Shown: positions 1 to 9,212, numbered from the stretch's first letter. The stretch is DNA of 64,000 nucleotides from UBA2357 sp046295975 (GCA_046295975.1 JBKBMG010000011.1:1-64000); one strand, 5' to 3'. A program made the numbers and translations. Notes: generated by a model from the sequence alone, not told the origin.

Positions 1-122
1 TCCTCCGTTGTGATGACGGCGAAGTGTCCGCTCGCGTGAGGGGGCGCGGAAGGTGGGGGCGTCGGACGCTTACCGTGCATCGGCGCGTCCCTTTCCACCG
101 ACGCCCCATCAGCCCCACGCGC

Positions 123-563
123 ATGACCAAACCCAAACGCCCCCGCCCCGCCGGCCCATCCTCCCGCTCCGCCGCCGACATCCGCCTGGCACTCGGCATG
201 AGCCAGGAACGCTTCTGGGGGGCGCTCGGTGTCATCCAGACCGGGGGTTCGCGCTACGAGAGCGGCCGCAGCATTCCCCGGCCAGTGCGCATGCTGCTCG
301 ATCTGGCCACCGCCCCCGAGCAGGATGCGCTCGAACGCTTCAAGGCCTTGCGCGAGGCCTTCGACCCGGCTGCCCGCCCCGAGCGCGCGCCTCTCAGAGC
401 ACTCGCCCGCGATGAGCCACTGCAATCGACCACCGGCTGGCACGTGATCGAGTCGGTCCGGCCCATCACCTTCCGCATCGAACGCAACGCCCTCATCCTG
501 CGCAGCGACGCCCCCATGCTGCTCAACGGCAAGCGCATGGGCACGCCGCCGGTGCTGGCTTAG
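123..563 (+). CDS. Small XRE-like helix-turn-helix protein, hypothetical
   Basis: The 146-residue product has a basic, proline-rich start (about residues 1-18) and then a segment resembling a Cro/C1 helix-turn-helix (about 19-60: RLALGMSQERFW, then SRYESGR). The C-terminal half (about 95-146) matches no family I recognise. The presence of SQ..F and YESGR suggests a DNA-binding regulator of the kind found in toxin-antitoxin or phage-derived genes, but no partner toxin is visible. ATG 123 is chosen because upstream codons read as arginine-rich noise. No good ribosome site precedes it, so a GTG start at 24 remains possible. The target is unknown. Confidence 0.55.
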   Translation: MTKPKRPRPAGPSSRSAADIRLALGMSQERFWGALGVIQTGGSRYESGRSIPRPVRMLLDLATAPEQDALERFKALREAFDPAARPERAPLRALARDEPLQSTTGWHVIESVRPITFRIERNALILRSDAPMLLNGKRMGTPPVLA

Positions 564-644
564 GCGCGCCGGGGCGGTGCCCGAGCCATTGTGCGCCTTT
601 CCCCCAGAGAGGGAATCCATGCGGGGGGCTCCGCCCATCGCCAC

Positions 645-1352
645 TCATTGCCATTCCACCGATCCTGAGAACAGGTAGCCGGCTCCGTACACGGTCTTGA
701 TCAGACGTGCATGCTGAGGATCTTCCTCAAATCGCTTGCGAAGCCGGGACACCCTCAGGTCTATGCTGCGATCCAGGGCGCCGAGGTTGCGACTGTCCAG
801 CAATTGCTCCCGTGACAATATCTGACTGGGACATTCCAGCAGTTTGCGCAACAGGCTGGCTTCGGCCAGGCTGAGGGTGTCTGTCTCACCCTTGGGCGAC
901 GTCAGTTCGTGGGTGCCAGTATCGAAGCGCCAGCCGGCGAAGATGGCAACCCGCCTGGTTTCGGTGATCGCCGAAGAAGGCTGATAGCGACGGAGCACGC
1001 TGCGTACGCGCGCCACCAGCTCGCGCGGTTCGAAAGGCTTCACCATGTAGTCGTCCGCACCGAGTTCCAGGCCGGCGACGCGGTCGTAGGTGTCACCGCG
1101 GCCGGTGAGTATGAGCAGACCAAACGCGTGGCGCGCACGGATCTGGCGCACCACTTCGAGGCCGTCCATGTCGGGCAGGCCCAGGTCCAGAACGCACACT
1201 CCAGGCCTGCGTTGCTGCAATTGACGCAACAGCGCGGCCCCGGACGAGTAGCACTCGACGCTGAAGTCATACTTCTCCAGCGCGCTGCGGATCAGTCTCG
1301 CTACGGCGTCGTCGTCCTCGACGACGAAAACCAACCCGCACTTACCCGTCAT
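645..1352 (-). CDS. OmpR/PhoB-family response regulator
   Basis: This 235-residue regulator has an N-terminal receiver domain (about 7-118) with the acidic pocket EDDD at 12-15, phospho-acceptor Asp56 in VLDLGLPDMDG and the conserved Lys in VKPFEP. A C-terminal winged-helix DNA-binding domain (about 135-230) carries the family motif LIKTVYGAGYLF. The ATG at 1352 overlaps the end of the upstream hybrid kinase by 11 bases, so the two are translated together and the kinase is the probable phosphodonor. Upstream in-frame codons lie inside the kinase gene and are not used. The regulon is unknown. The divergent ligase/permease genes at 3.7-7.4 kb are the nearest candidates. Confidence 0.9.
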   Translation of the reverse strand: MTGKCGLVFVVEDDDAVARLIRSALEKYDFSVECYSSGAALLRQLQQRRPGVCVLDLGLPDMDGLEVVRQIRARHAFGLLILTGRGDTYDRVAGLELGADDYMVKPFEPRELVARVRSVLRRYQPSSAITETRRVAIFAGWRFDTGTHELTSPKGETDTLSLAEASLLRKLLECPSQILSREQLLDSRNLGALDRSIDLRVSRLRKRFEEDPQHARLIKTVYGAGYLFSGSVEWQ

Positions 1353-3483
1353 GGTCGCGACCTCCGGGCATGAACGGGGCGATACGGCTGACCGCGGCAT
1401 ACAGCGACTCGCGTGTGAAGGGTTTGGGCAGGATGGGCAGGGCCAGGTCGTTACTGATGCAGCCGGCCGCATCGGTATAGCCGCTCATCAGGATGACCGG
1501 CAACTCTGGGCGGAAACTGCGCGCAAAGCGTGCCAGCGCGTGGCCATCCATGCTGCCATGCATGACCACATCGGACACCACCAGCGAGATCGCGGGGACG
1601 TTCTCGAGCAAGTCGGCGGCTTCCTCGCCACTTTCGGCCTCCAGCACCGCGCAGTCGAGGCCAGCAAGCTGCTTGCGCACGACACGACGGACGTCGGGGT
1701 CGTCCTCGACGAGCAGTACCAAGCGCCCATGCAACCACCCTGCCGGATCACCCGACGCCGGACAGTACTCACCCGCCACCCCATCCCCCGGTTCCGCGCG
1801 GGGCAGAAGCAATGACACGGTAGTCCCACAGGCCTGACGACTGCGGATGCGCACGCCACCACCGGATTGCTTGATGAATCCGTATACCATTGCCATCCCC
1901 AGTCCCGTGCCGCCACTGGCCTTCTTGGTCGTGAAGAAAGGTTCGAAGACTCTTGCCAGGGTAACGCCGTCCATGCCCTCGCCGCTGTCGCTGACGCTGA
2001 TCTGCACATAGCTGCCGGGGCTGATCTCAAGATCGTCCGCAGCGGTCTCGTCCAGGGCTTCCAGCCCCGCCGTGATGCACAAGCCGCCACCGCTGGGCAT
2101 GGCATCCCGGGCGTTGAGCGCCAGATTCAGCAAGGCGCTCTCGAGTTGGTGGGGGTCGACCAAGGCCACCGGTACTGGCTCACCCGGCACGGTGTGGATG
2201 GTGATGTTCTCGGGCAGGGAACGACGCAACAGACTGGTCAGACCCTGCACCAGCTCATTGACCTCGACCGGACGCGGAGAAAGAGGCTGCTGACGGGCAA
2301 AGGCGAGCAGACGACGAATCAGGGCGGCACCGCGGCTGGCCGCCTGCAACGCAGGCTCGACGTACTCGCCGATGATCGGATCGCCACAGCGCGCTTCGCG
2401 CAACTCGGTGAGGTTCCCGCTGACCACGGTCAGCATGTTGTTGAAATCGTGTGCCAGGCCACCGGTGAGCTGGCCGATGGCCTCCATCTTCTGCGCCTGA
2501 GCGAGCGCGCTCTGGGTGCGTCGCTGCTCAGTGATATCGACGGCATGAACGAAGCAGCCCAACACCTGCCCGGAGGGACTGAAGTCGGGCACCAGGGTGC
2601 TGCGCGCATGCCGTTCGCTGCCGTCGGGCGCAGTGAGGGTGTATTCGTAGCTCACCTCTTCTCCACCCAACGCACGGCGTACCGGTTCGGAAACCTGGTC
2701 GAAGAGGCGTGCGCCGATCACGGTGGGGATGGACTGGTCGACCATGCTCTCGGGCGTCCAGCCAAACCACTGCGCGTAGCGCCGGTTGGCGTAGCGATAC
2801 GCCCATGCCTTGTCGAAATAGGCGACGTGGGCGGGAATGGCGTCGGTGATCTGGCGCAGGCGGGCTTCGCTGTAACGCAGGGCCACGGTGATTTCGCGAT
2901 TCCTTTCGATCGCTGCGGTGAGTTCCGCATTGGCCTCGGTGAGTTGGGCGGTGCGACGCTGGATGTGCGCCTCAAGCGCGGCTTTGTCGCGAGCGATCTC
3001 GTCCTGACGGTGTTGCTGGACCGTGATGTCGGCATAGAAGGTGACGAAGCCGGCATTGCCCGGCATGGGCTGCCCGCGTAGTTCCAGCACCCGCCCGTTG
3101 GGCCGCACCCAGCGCGTCAAATGCGGTTCGAAACGCCGCGCTGCCGCCATGCGCGCAGCCACCACCGCTTCGGCGTCATCATCCGCGGATTCACCGTCGA
3201 GGCTGTACTCGCCGCGCGCCACGTTGAAGCGCACGAACGCCTCATAGGACGTCCCGGCGCGCAGCAGCGGGTCCGGGAAAGCGAGCAGTTCGACGAAGCG
3301 CTTGTTCCACGCCACCAGCCGCAGGCCGGTATCGAAAACGGTCACGCCCTGGTCGAAAAGATCCAGTGCTCCGCCCACCAGGGTGCGGAACACTGCGTCG
3401 TCGCCACCGGTACTCGCGGATTCAGCGACAGGGGTCTGAGGGCCGGCCACGTCGGGCATGGATAAAGACAACTTCAACATCAT
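1342..3483 (-). CDS. PAS-domain hybrid sensor histidine kinase
   Basis: The 713-residue product appears soluble, with no clear membrane segment. It has a PAS_7-like domain (about 30-155), a short coiled coil (about 160-200), a second PAS domain (about 205-325), a HisKA domain with phospho-acceptor His345 in LAHDFNN, an HATPase with N box NLALNARDAM, G boxes DSGEGM and GTGLGMAMVYG, and a C-terminal receiver with Asp638 in VSDVVM. Members of this group phosphorylate the attached receiver and a separate regulator, here encoded immediately downstream. The start is placed at the tandem ATGs at 3483/3480. ATG 3459 is also possible and none has a strong ribosome site. The open frame continues far upstream but that part is antisense to the ligase and permease. 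Confidence 0.88.
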   Translation of the reverse strand: MMLKLSLSMPDVAGPQTPVAESASTGGDDAVFRTLVGGALDLFDQGVTVFDTGLRLVAWNKRFVELLAFPDPLLRAGTSYEAFVRFNVARGEYSLDGESADDDAEAVVAARMAAARRFEPHLTRWVRPNGRVLELRGQPMPGNAGFVTFYADITVQQHRQDEIARDKAALEAHIQRRTAQLTEANAELTAAIERNREITVALRYSEARLRQITDAIPAHVAYFDKAWAYRYANRRYAQWFGWTPESMVDQSIPTVIGARLFDQVSEPVRRALGGEEVSYEYTLTAPDGSERHARSTLVPDFSPSGQVLGCFVHAVDITEQRRTQSALAQAQKMEAIGQLTGGLAHDFNNMLTVVSGNLTELREARCGDPIIGEYVEPALQAASRGAALIRRLLAFARQQPLSPRPVEVNELVQGLTSLLRRSLPENITIHTVPGEPVPVALVDPHQLESALLNLALNARDAMPSGGGLCITAGLEALDETAADDLEISPGSYVQISVSDSGEGMDGVTLARVFEPFFTTKKASGGTGLGMAMVYGFIKQSGGGVRIRSRQACGTTVSLLLPRAEPGDGVAGEYCPASGDPAGWLHGRLVLLVEDDPDVRRVVRKQLAGLDCAVLEAESGEEAADLLENVPAISLVVSDVVMHGSMDGHALARFARSFRPELPVILMSGYTDAAGCISNDLALPILPKPFTRESLYAAVSRIAPFMPGGRDHDG

Positions 3484-3683
3484 GGTCAATGGGGAGACTC
3501 GAATTCTACCCTCACGCACCCGGCGCCACCCGCCGATGACGATGATGTCGGACGCCGACAAGATTGCGTACATTCCGGCGCAATTCCGGACAACTTCCTC
3601 TGGCATGTTCCCTGCCTGGAGTGCGGTCACCGCACCCACGCCAAGTGGCCGCGCAGACAAGACCATATACGGGCAATCATGCT

Positions 3684-3691
3684 GGAGGGGG
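3684..3691 (+). promoter_or_regulatory. Ribosome binding site fixing the ligase start at GTG 3697
   Basis: GGAGGGGG sits 5-8 bases before GTG 3697. ATG 3679, the first in-frame ATG, lies upstream of this site and has no such sequence, so GTG 3697 is the better start. Confidence 0.65.
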
Positions 3692-3696
3692 AGAAG

Positions 3697-5337
3697 GTGG
3701 CACCATCTGTTTACGACCAGGGGCTGGAACGCAACGCCGCCAACCATGTGGCGCTGTCGCCCCTGAGCTTCATCGCGCGCAGCGCCTACGTTTATCCGGA
3801 ACGCCTGGCGGTGGTGCATGGCCAGCGCAGTTTCACCTGGGCTCAGACCTACGACCGCTGCTGCCGTCTGGCCAGCGCTCTGGCGCAGCACGGCATCGGC
3901 CGCGGCGACACCGTGGCAGTGATGCTGCCCAACGTACCGGCCATGTTCGAGGCCCACTTCGGCATCCCGATGACCGGCGCGGTGCTCAACACCCTCAACA
4001 CCCGTCTGGACGCCGAGGCCATCGCCTTCATGCTCGGCCACGGCGAAGCCAAGGTGCTGATCACCGACCCCGAGTTCGCTCCCACCGTCCGCGCCGCCCT
4101 TGATCTGCTGCAAGGTGAGAAGCCACTCGTGATCGACGCCCTCGACCCCGAGTATCCCGGCACCGAGCGCCTCGGCGAGATCGAGTACGAGGACTTCCTC
4201 GCCGTCGGCGACCCCGCCTACGCCTGGAAGCTGCCCGCCGACGAGTGGGACGCCATCGCGCTCAACTACACCTCCGGCACCACCGGCAACCCCAAGGGCG
4301 TGGTGTACCACCACCGCGGCGCCTATCTCAACGCCGCCTCCAACATCATCAGCTGGGGCATGCCGCAGCATGCGGTGTACCTGTGGACGCTGCCGATGTT
4401 CCACTGCAACGGCTGGTGCTTCCCGTGGACGCTGGCGGCCAACGCCGGCCTCAGCGTGTGCCTGCGCAAGGTGGACCCGGCGCTGATCTTCGAGCTGATC
4501 CGGCGCCACAAGGTCAGCCACATGTGCGGCGCGCCCATCGTCTACGGCATGCTGATCAACGCGCCGGACGGCCTGCGTGCCGGCATCGAGCACAGCGTCG
4601 CCGGCCTCATCGCCGGTGCCGCCCCCCCGGCGGCGATCATCGAGGGGGCCGAACGCATCGGCTTCGACATCACCCACGTCTACGGCCTGACGGAGACCTA
4701 CGGCCCGGCCTCGGTGTGCGCCAAGCACCCGGAGTGGGACGCACTGCCCATCGACCGGCGTGCCGAGCGCAACGGCCGCCAGGGTGTGCGCTATCACATG
4801 CAGGAGGCGGTCGCGGTGATGGACCCGCAGACCATGCAGCCGGTCCCGCCGGATGGCGAGACCATGGGCGAACTGATGTTCCGCGGCAACCTGGTGATGA
4901 AAGGCTATCTGAAGAATCCCCAGGCAAGCCGCGAGGCCTTTGCCGGCGGCTGGTTCCATACCGGCGACTTGGGCGTGCTGCAGCCCGACGGCTACGTCAA
5001 GATCAAGGATCGATCCAAGGACATCATCATCTCCGGCGGAGAGAACATCTCGTCGCTGGAAGTCGAGGAAGTGCTCTACCGCCATCCCGCGGTACTGACC
5101 GCCGCGGTGGTCGCGAAACCCGATGAGAAATGGGGCGAGGTGCCGGCCGCCTACATCGAAATCCGTGACGACGCCGACGTCAGCGCCGACGACATCATCC
5201 AGCATTGCCGCGCGCACCTGGCGCGTTACAAGGTGCCCAAGCACATCGAGTTCTGCATGCTGCCCAAGACCTCCACCGGCAAGATCCAGAAGTTCATGCT
5301 GCGCCAGCAGGCACGCTCGGCATCGGCCATCGGCTGA
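3697..5337 (+). CDS. AMP-forming acyl-CoA synthetase
   Basis: The product (about 546 residues) belongs to the ANL adenylating superfamily. It activates a carboxylic acid to an acyl-AMP and transfers it to CoA. The P-loop-like A3 motif is YTSGTTGNPKG (about residue 195), A5 is YGLTETYGP, A7/A8 is GWFHTGDLG...DRSKDIIISGGENIS, and the A10 lysine is in PKTSTGKIQKF. The sequence style (QGLERNAAN near the N terminus, FHCNGWCFPWT in the middle) resembles medium-chain or methylmercaptopropionate-type ligases, but the acid cannot be told from sequence. It heads a plus-strand group with the permease 111 bases downstream and diverges from the kinase gene. GTG 3697 is preferred over ATG 3679 because of the ribosome site between them. 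Confidence 0.9.
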   Translation: MAPSVYDQGLERNAANHVALSPLSFIARSAYVYPERLAVVHGQRSFTWAQTYDRCCRLASALAQHGIGRGDTVAVMLPNVPAMFEAHFGIPMTGAVLNTLNTRLDAEAIAFMLGHGEAKVLITDPEFAPTVRAALDLLQGEKPLVIDALDPEYPGTERLGEIEYEDFLAVGDPAYAWKLPADEWDAIALNYTSGTTGNPKGVVYHHRGAYLNAASNIISWGMPQHAVYLWTLPMFHCNGWCFPWTLAANAGLSVCLRKVDPALIFELIRRHKVSHMCGAPIVYGMLINAPDGLRAGIEHSVAGLIAGAAPPAAIIEGAERIGFDITHVYGLTETYGPASVCAKHPEWDALPIDRRAERNGRQGVRYHMQEAVAVMDPQTMQPVPPDGETMGELMFRGNLVMKGYLKNPQASREAFAGGWFHTGDLGVLQPDGYVKIKDRSKDIIISGGENISSLEVEEVLYRHPAVLTAAVVAKPDEKWGEVPAAYIEIRDDADVSADDIIQHCRAHLARYKVPKHIEFCMLPKTSTGKIQKFMLRQQARSASAIG

Positions 5338-5434
5338 ACACGCTGACACAAGCCCACCGCGGATACGGTTGCGCCTCCTCTGGGGGCGGCCGAGGCCTGC
5401 GCCAAGGGATCGAGCGTGAGAAGAATCATGACAA

Positions 5435-5440
5435 GGGAGG
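5435..5440 (+). promoter_or_regulatory. Ribosome binding site fixing the permease start at GTG 5449
   Basis: GGGAGG lies 8 bases before GTG 5449. The earlier in-frame candidates GTG 5416 and ATG 5428 precede this site and lack a comparable one. Confidence 0.65.
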
Positions 5441-5448
5441 AACACAAA

Positions 5449-6858
5449 GTGCTGTTGAAACGCCAACACGGTGAGGAGCACCCTTACTGGCCGGCCGGAC
5501 CTTTCAAGATCCGCCTGCCCTTCATCCACTACCGCTGGGAAGTGGCCGAAACCATCCAGGCCCTGGTGATGTTCGTCGTCGCCATGGGCATGATCCCGCT
5601 GCTGCAGAAGTACCTGGGCCTGCCCTATGATGTCGCCCTGGCCTACGTGGTGGTGTGCGGCATCGGCTTCATGCTGCCCAACCTGCTGGGCGTACCTTTT
5701 GTGCCGGGGTGGATCACCCCGGCCATTCCGGTGGTGCTGCTCTTCATCGGCCAGTTCGAACCGGGCCCGGACGCCATCCGTGCGCTGGTCGCGCTGCAGT
5801 TGATGGTCACCTTCATCTTCCTGTTCATGGCGGTCACCCGCCTGGGTTCGAAGCTGGTGAACAACATCCCCAAGTCGATCAGCGCCGGCATCCTGCTGGG
5901 TGCGGGCATCGCCGCGCTGTCCGGTGAGATCAGCCAGGGCGGCCGCGCCTACAACACGCCGATCTCGCTCGGCATCGGTGGCCTGGTCACCGCCTACGTG
6001 CTGTTCTCGCTGTCCTTCCGCGACTGGACCGAAAAGCACCGCTGGGCCAAGATCGTCGCCGGCTACGGCATGGTGCCGGGCATGCTGATCGCCATGGGCA
6101 TCGGCTGGGCGGTGGGCGAATACCCGCTGCCGGCCATCGAGTGGGGCATTGCCACCCCGGCCTTCGGCCAGATCTGGAACTACCTGCCCTTCACCGTCGG
6201 CTTCCCCGGCTTCGACCTGCTGATGCTGGCCATCCCCACCGCGGTGATCGCCTACATCATCGCCTTCGGCGACATCATCGTCGGCCAGAGCCTGATCGCC
6301 CGAGTGGACCACCTGCGTCCGGACGAGAAGATCGAAGTGGACGTCGACCGTGTGCACCTGGTCACCGGCATCCGCAACGCCATCCACTCACTGTTCGCCC
6401 CCTACCCGGGTCTGGCCGGCCCGCTGTTCACCGGGGCCATGGCCACCATCGCGGAACGCTACCGCTACGGGCGCAGCGCCATGGACACCATCTACTCCGG
6501 TGCCGGGGTGTTCTGGATCGTCGGTTTCATCGCCCTCTTCCTGCTGCCGCTGATCACCCTGTTCAAGCCGGTGCTGCCGATCGCCCTGTCCATCACCCTG
6601 CTGATCACCGGCTACCTGTGTATTGCGGTGGCCGTGGAGCAGATCGACAACGCCACCTCGATGGGCGTGGCCGGCGTGATGGGCGTGGTCCTCGCCACCC
6701 ACGGCGCGGCCTGGGGTCTGGGCGCCGGCCTGGTGCTGTGGCTGCTGATCGAACGGCGCAGCAAGAACGCGCCCGCCGACGAGCCCATCCACATCGAAGA
6801 CAACATGCCGCACGAGCCCGACGCGGAAGACCCCGCTCCCGTCAAGGCGGGTACATGA
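5449..6858 (+). CDS. SLC23-type (xanthine/uracil permease-like) membrane transporter
   Basis: The 469-residue polytopic inner membrane protein has about 12 or more hydrophobic segments from residue 30 onward and an acidic hydrophilic tail after about residue 430. The fold-level match is to the nucleobase/ascorbate transporter superfamily, but the classical family signatures are weak, so the substrate should not be assumed to be a nucleobase. The gene sits between an acyl-CoA ligase and a PCu(A)C-like protein, and its TGA overlaps an in-frame ATG of the latter (ATGA at 6855-6858). The ligase context makes an organic acid substrate equally plausible. GTG 5449 is chosen as the start because GGGAGG precedes it at ideal spacing. 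Confidence 0.75.
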   Translation: MLLKRQHGEEHPYWPAGPFKIRLPFIHYRWEVAETIQALVMFVVAMGMIPLLQKYLGLPYDVALAYVVVCGIGFMLPNLLGVPFVPGWITPAIPVVLLFIGQFEPGPDAIRALVALQLMVTFIFLFMAVTRLGSKLVNNIPKSISAGILLGAGIAALSGEISQGGRAYNTPISLGIGGLVTAYVLFSLSFRDWTEKHRWAKIVAGYGMVPGMLIAMGIGWAVGEYPLPAIEWGIATPAFGQIWNYLPFTVGFPGFDLLMLAIPTAVIAYIIAFGDIIVGQSLIARVDHLRPDEKIEVDVDRVHLVTGIRNAIHSLFAPYPGLAGPLFTGAMATIAERYRYGRSAMDTIYSGAGVFWIVGFIALFLLPLITLFKPVLPIALSITLLITGYLCIAVAVEQIDNATSMGVAGVMGVVLATHGAAWGLGAGLVLWLLIERRSKNAPADEPIHIEDNMPHEPDAEDPAPVKAGT

Positions 6859-6887
6859 CGACGCGGCAGCAACTCGGGGGTCAGACT

Positions 6888-7433
6888 ATGCACTTCAAAC
6901 GTAACCGTCTGGTAACGCTCGTGCTCGCGATCGGTCTGACGACCACCGCAAGCGCAGTGGCCGGAGACATTCGCGTGCGCGACGCGTGGATCGAACCCGC
7001 GGGCCAGCGCAATGCCATCGTTCAGCTCACCCTGGTGAACACATCCGACGCGGATGACCGGCTGCTCGGGGTGACCTCCGCCTCAGCCGCCCGCGTCAGC
7101 ATACAGGCCATGGCCGTCGCCGACGGTGTGTGGGCACGCCACACGCTGCAGGCGGTGGACGTACCCGCAGGCATGGCCGTGCCCCTGCAGCCCGGTGGCG
7201 CATTCCTGATTCTCGAAGACTTGTCCGAGACCCTGCGCCCGCGCGCGAACGTCGTCCTGCGGCTGACCTTCGAACGGGCCGGCACGCTGGAATCACGGGC
7301 CCGCGTGCGGCCGAGCGCGCTGGCCGACGATGCGCTCGACAATCTGCGCACTGATCCGCTTCAGCAGCCCGGCCGGCCACAGCGGCGGGACGGGCTGGAT
7401 GACGCGGTCAAGACCGACCCCTTCCTGCAATGA
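6888..7433 (+). CDS. Degenerate PCu(A)C-family (DUF461) periplasmic protein
   Basis: The 181-residue product starts with a signal peptide (MHFKRNR, then a hydrophobic stretch, cleavage near ASA-VAG). Residues about 25-145 follow the cupredoxin-like PCu(A)C fold, with the typical start IRVRDAWIEPA and the block VDVPAGMAVPLQPGG. The copper-binding H/M set of the family (HM..M..H.M) is mostly replaced: the HxM loop reads AFLILEDL and the HM pair reads SIQAM. This suggests a role other than canonical copper delivery to cytochrome oxidase. ATG 6888 gives a clean signal peptide. ATG 6855, which overlaps the permease stop, would add 11 residues. It is probably co-transcribed with the permease. Confidence 0.7.
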   Translation: MHFKRNRLVTLVLAIGLTTTASAVAGDIRVRDAWIEPAGQRNAIVQLTLVNTSDADDRLLGVTSASAARVSIQAMAVADGVWARHTLQAVDVPAGMAVPLQPGGAFLILEDLSETLRPRANVVLRLTFERAGTLESRARVRPSALADDALDNLRTDPLQQPGRPQRRDGLDDAVKTDPFLQ

Positions 7434-7457
7434 GCCGGGGCCGGCCGATGCGGCTCA
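7431..7457. terminator. Symmetric hairpin between convergent genes
   Basis: TGAGCCG and CGGCTCA form a perfect 7 bp stem around a 13-base loop. The stop codons of both convergent genes (TGA 7431-7433 on plus, TGA at 7457-7455 on minus) lie in the two stem arms. No U tract follows on either strand, so terminator function is only a possibility. Confidence 0.4.
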
Positions 7458-8798
7458 GACGCGTGGCTTGAGCGAATCGCCACGACCGACGGCGTAGTAC
7501 AGCAGGCCGGCGGCGCGGACGGTACGGGGGTCGTAGAGGTTGCGGCCGTCGACCACGACCGGGTGCTGGAGCCGCGCACGCAGTGCGCGGAAATTGGCGG
7601 CCCTGAACTGCTTCCATTCGGTGCAGATGGCCAGGGCATCGGCACCGTCCACCGCTTCGTCCTGGTGGCCGACCAGCGTCAGATCGTCGCGATCGCCATA
7701 GATGCGGGCCGCTTCGGCCGATGCTTCCGGGTCGAAAGCCCGCACCCGGGCACCCGCCGCCCACAGCGACTCCATCAGCACGCGGCTGGGCGCCTCGCGC
7801 ATGTCATCGGTATTAGGCTTGAACGACAGCCCCCAGATGGCGATGGTCCGGCCCGACAGATCGCCATCGAAGGCCTGGCTGAGCTTGTCGAACATGGTGT
7901 GCTTCTGCCGCTGATTCACCGCTTCAACCGCGTGCAGCAACTGCGGCTGGTAGCCGACTTGCTGCGCGGTGCGTGCCAACGCCTGAACGTCCTTGGGAAA
8001 GCAGGAACCACCGTAGCCACAGCCCGGGTAGATGAAGTGGAATCCGATGCGCGGGTCGGAGCCTATGCCCAGCCGCACCTGCTCCACGTCCGCGCCCAGC
8101 CGTTCGGCGAGGTTGGCAATCTCGTTCATGAAGCTGATCTTGGTCGCGAGCATCGCGTTGGCGGCATACTTGGTGAGTTCGGCCGAGCGCACGTCCATGA
8201 ACATGAGCTTGTCGTGATTGCGGTTGTACGGCCCGTAGCACTCCCGCATGGCGTCGCGGACGCGATCTGAATCGGTGCCGACGACGATGCGTGCGCTCTT
8301 GGTGAAATCCTCGATCGCCGCCCCCTCCTTGAGGAATTCGGGGTTCGAACAGACATCGAAGTCCAGTTCGCGTCCGCGCGCCGCCAGCGCGGCGGCTACC
8401 GTGGCGCGAACCTTGTCGGCGGTGCCCACCGGCACGGTGGACTTGTCGATGACGACCTTGTAGTCCGCCATATGCTGTCCGATGGTATGCGCCACCGCCA
8501 GCACGTACTGCAAGTCGGCTGAGCCATCCTCGTCCGGCGGCGTGCCCACGGCGATGAACTGCAGTTCGCCAAAGGCCACCCCCTCGGCCGCATCGGTGGT
8601 AAACACCAACCTGCCGTCACCGAAGTTGCGCCTGACCATTGGCTCCAGCCCCGGCTCGTAGATCGGGATGACGCCGCGCTTCAGGTCGTCGATCTTGCGC
8701 GCGTCGATATCGACGCACATCACCCGGTGCCCCACATCGGCCAGGCACGCGCCCGTCACCAATCCGACGTACCCGGTTCCGAAAACGGTAATGTCCAT
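7455..8798 (-). CDS. ugd: UDP-glucose 6-dehydrogenase
   Basis: This 447-residue enzyme oxidises UDP-glucose twice with NAD+ to UDP-glucuronate, a precursor of acidic surface polysaccharides. Visible features are the Rossmann motif GTGYVGLVTG (residues 7-16), TPPDEDGSAD, the STVPVG loop, catalytic Cys266 in GGSCFPKD, active-site lysines in the KYAANAMLATK segment (Lys210, Lys220) and the C-terminal Rossmann domain with FKPNTDDMREAPS. Length is normal for the UDP-glucose/GDP-mannose dehydrogenase family. A GAGG ribosome site precedes the ATG. It stands alone between a convergent gene and the argB region. It probably serves the polysaccharide genes elsewhere, such as those at 57-64 kb. Confidence 0.95.
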   Translation of the reverse strand: MDITVFGTGYVGLVTGACLADVGHRVMCVDIDARKIDDLKRGVIPIYEPGLEPMVRRNFGDGRLVFTTDAAEGVAFGELQFIAVGTPPDEDGSADLQYVLAVAHTIGQHMADYKVVIDKSTVPVGTADKVRATVAAALAARGRELDFDVCSNPEFLKEGAAIEDFTKSARIVVGTDSDRVRDAMRECYGPYNRNHDKLMFMDVRSAELTKYAANAMLATKISFMNEIANLAERLGADVEQVRLGIGSDPRIGFHFIYPGCGYGGSCFPKDVQALARTAQQVGYQPQLLHAVEAVNQRQKHTMFDKLSQAFDGDLSGRTIAIWGLSFKPNTDDMREAPSRVLMESLWAAGARVRAFDPEASAEAARIYGDRDDLTLVGHQDEAVDGADALAICTEWKQFRAANFRALRARLQHPVVVDGRNLYDPRTVRAAGLLYYAVGRGDSLKPRV

Positions 8799-8893
8799 TC
8801 AGCAGCCTCGCTCGCTGTCGGGCACCTTGAAGAACCGCCGCGTGCGGCCGGCGTACGGGCCCACCGGCATACGGAATGGCCGCCTTTCAACCA

Positions 8894-9026
8894 GGGAGGC
8901 GCTGATTGAATCCGTTCGCCCCGAGCCCTTCGGCTGTGCTCAGGACAGGCTTGTCGAAGGGCATGCCCCGAAAATCAAGGGCTTCGACAGGCTCAGCCCG
9001 AACGGTGGAGTAAATCAGTGTTTCCC
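8894..9026 (+). repeat. 133 bp palindromic repeat with terminal inverted repeats, copy 1
   Basis: The left end GGGAGGCGCTGATT mirrors the right end AATCAGTGTTTCCC. The interior has two arms related by inversion: GACAGGCTTGTCGAAGGG and, further on, GGCTTCGACAGGCTCAG. The same element recurs at 11821-11956 and, inverted, at 44805-44937. There is no coding capacity, so it is a REP or MITE-like element that would need a transposase in trans. Confidence 0.75.
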
Positions 9027-9212
9027 TGGCTGGGCGAGCATCCGCGCGCCGCGCGGCACCGCAATCCGGACGCTCGGCGGACACCGCCAATGCGCCCCGT
9101 GGTGGAATGTGGCAAACAACTCCCGCGCATGCTACCACCACACGCCTGCCGCTTCGTGTTGCCCGCCTCGTGCAGCCCGCCTCGTAACCGCAGCGGGAGT
9201 CTGCTGCGGACA

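Noticed and set aside
3484..6387. Very long minus-strand open frame continuous with the kinase
   Set aside because: It is antisense to the ligase and permease and reads as His/Asp/Gly-rich noise. It is open only because GC-rich genes leave few stops on the opposite strand.
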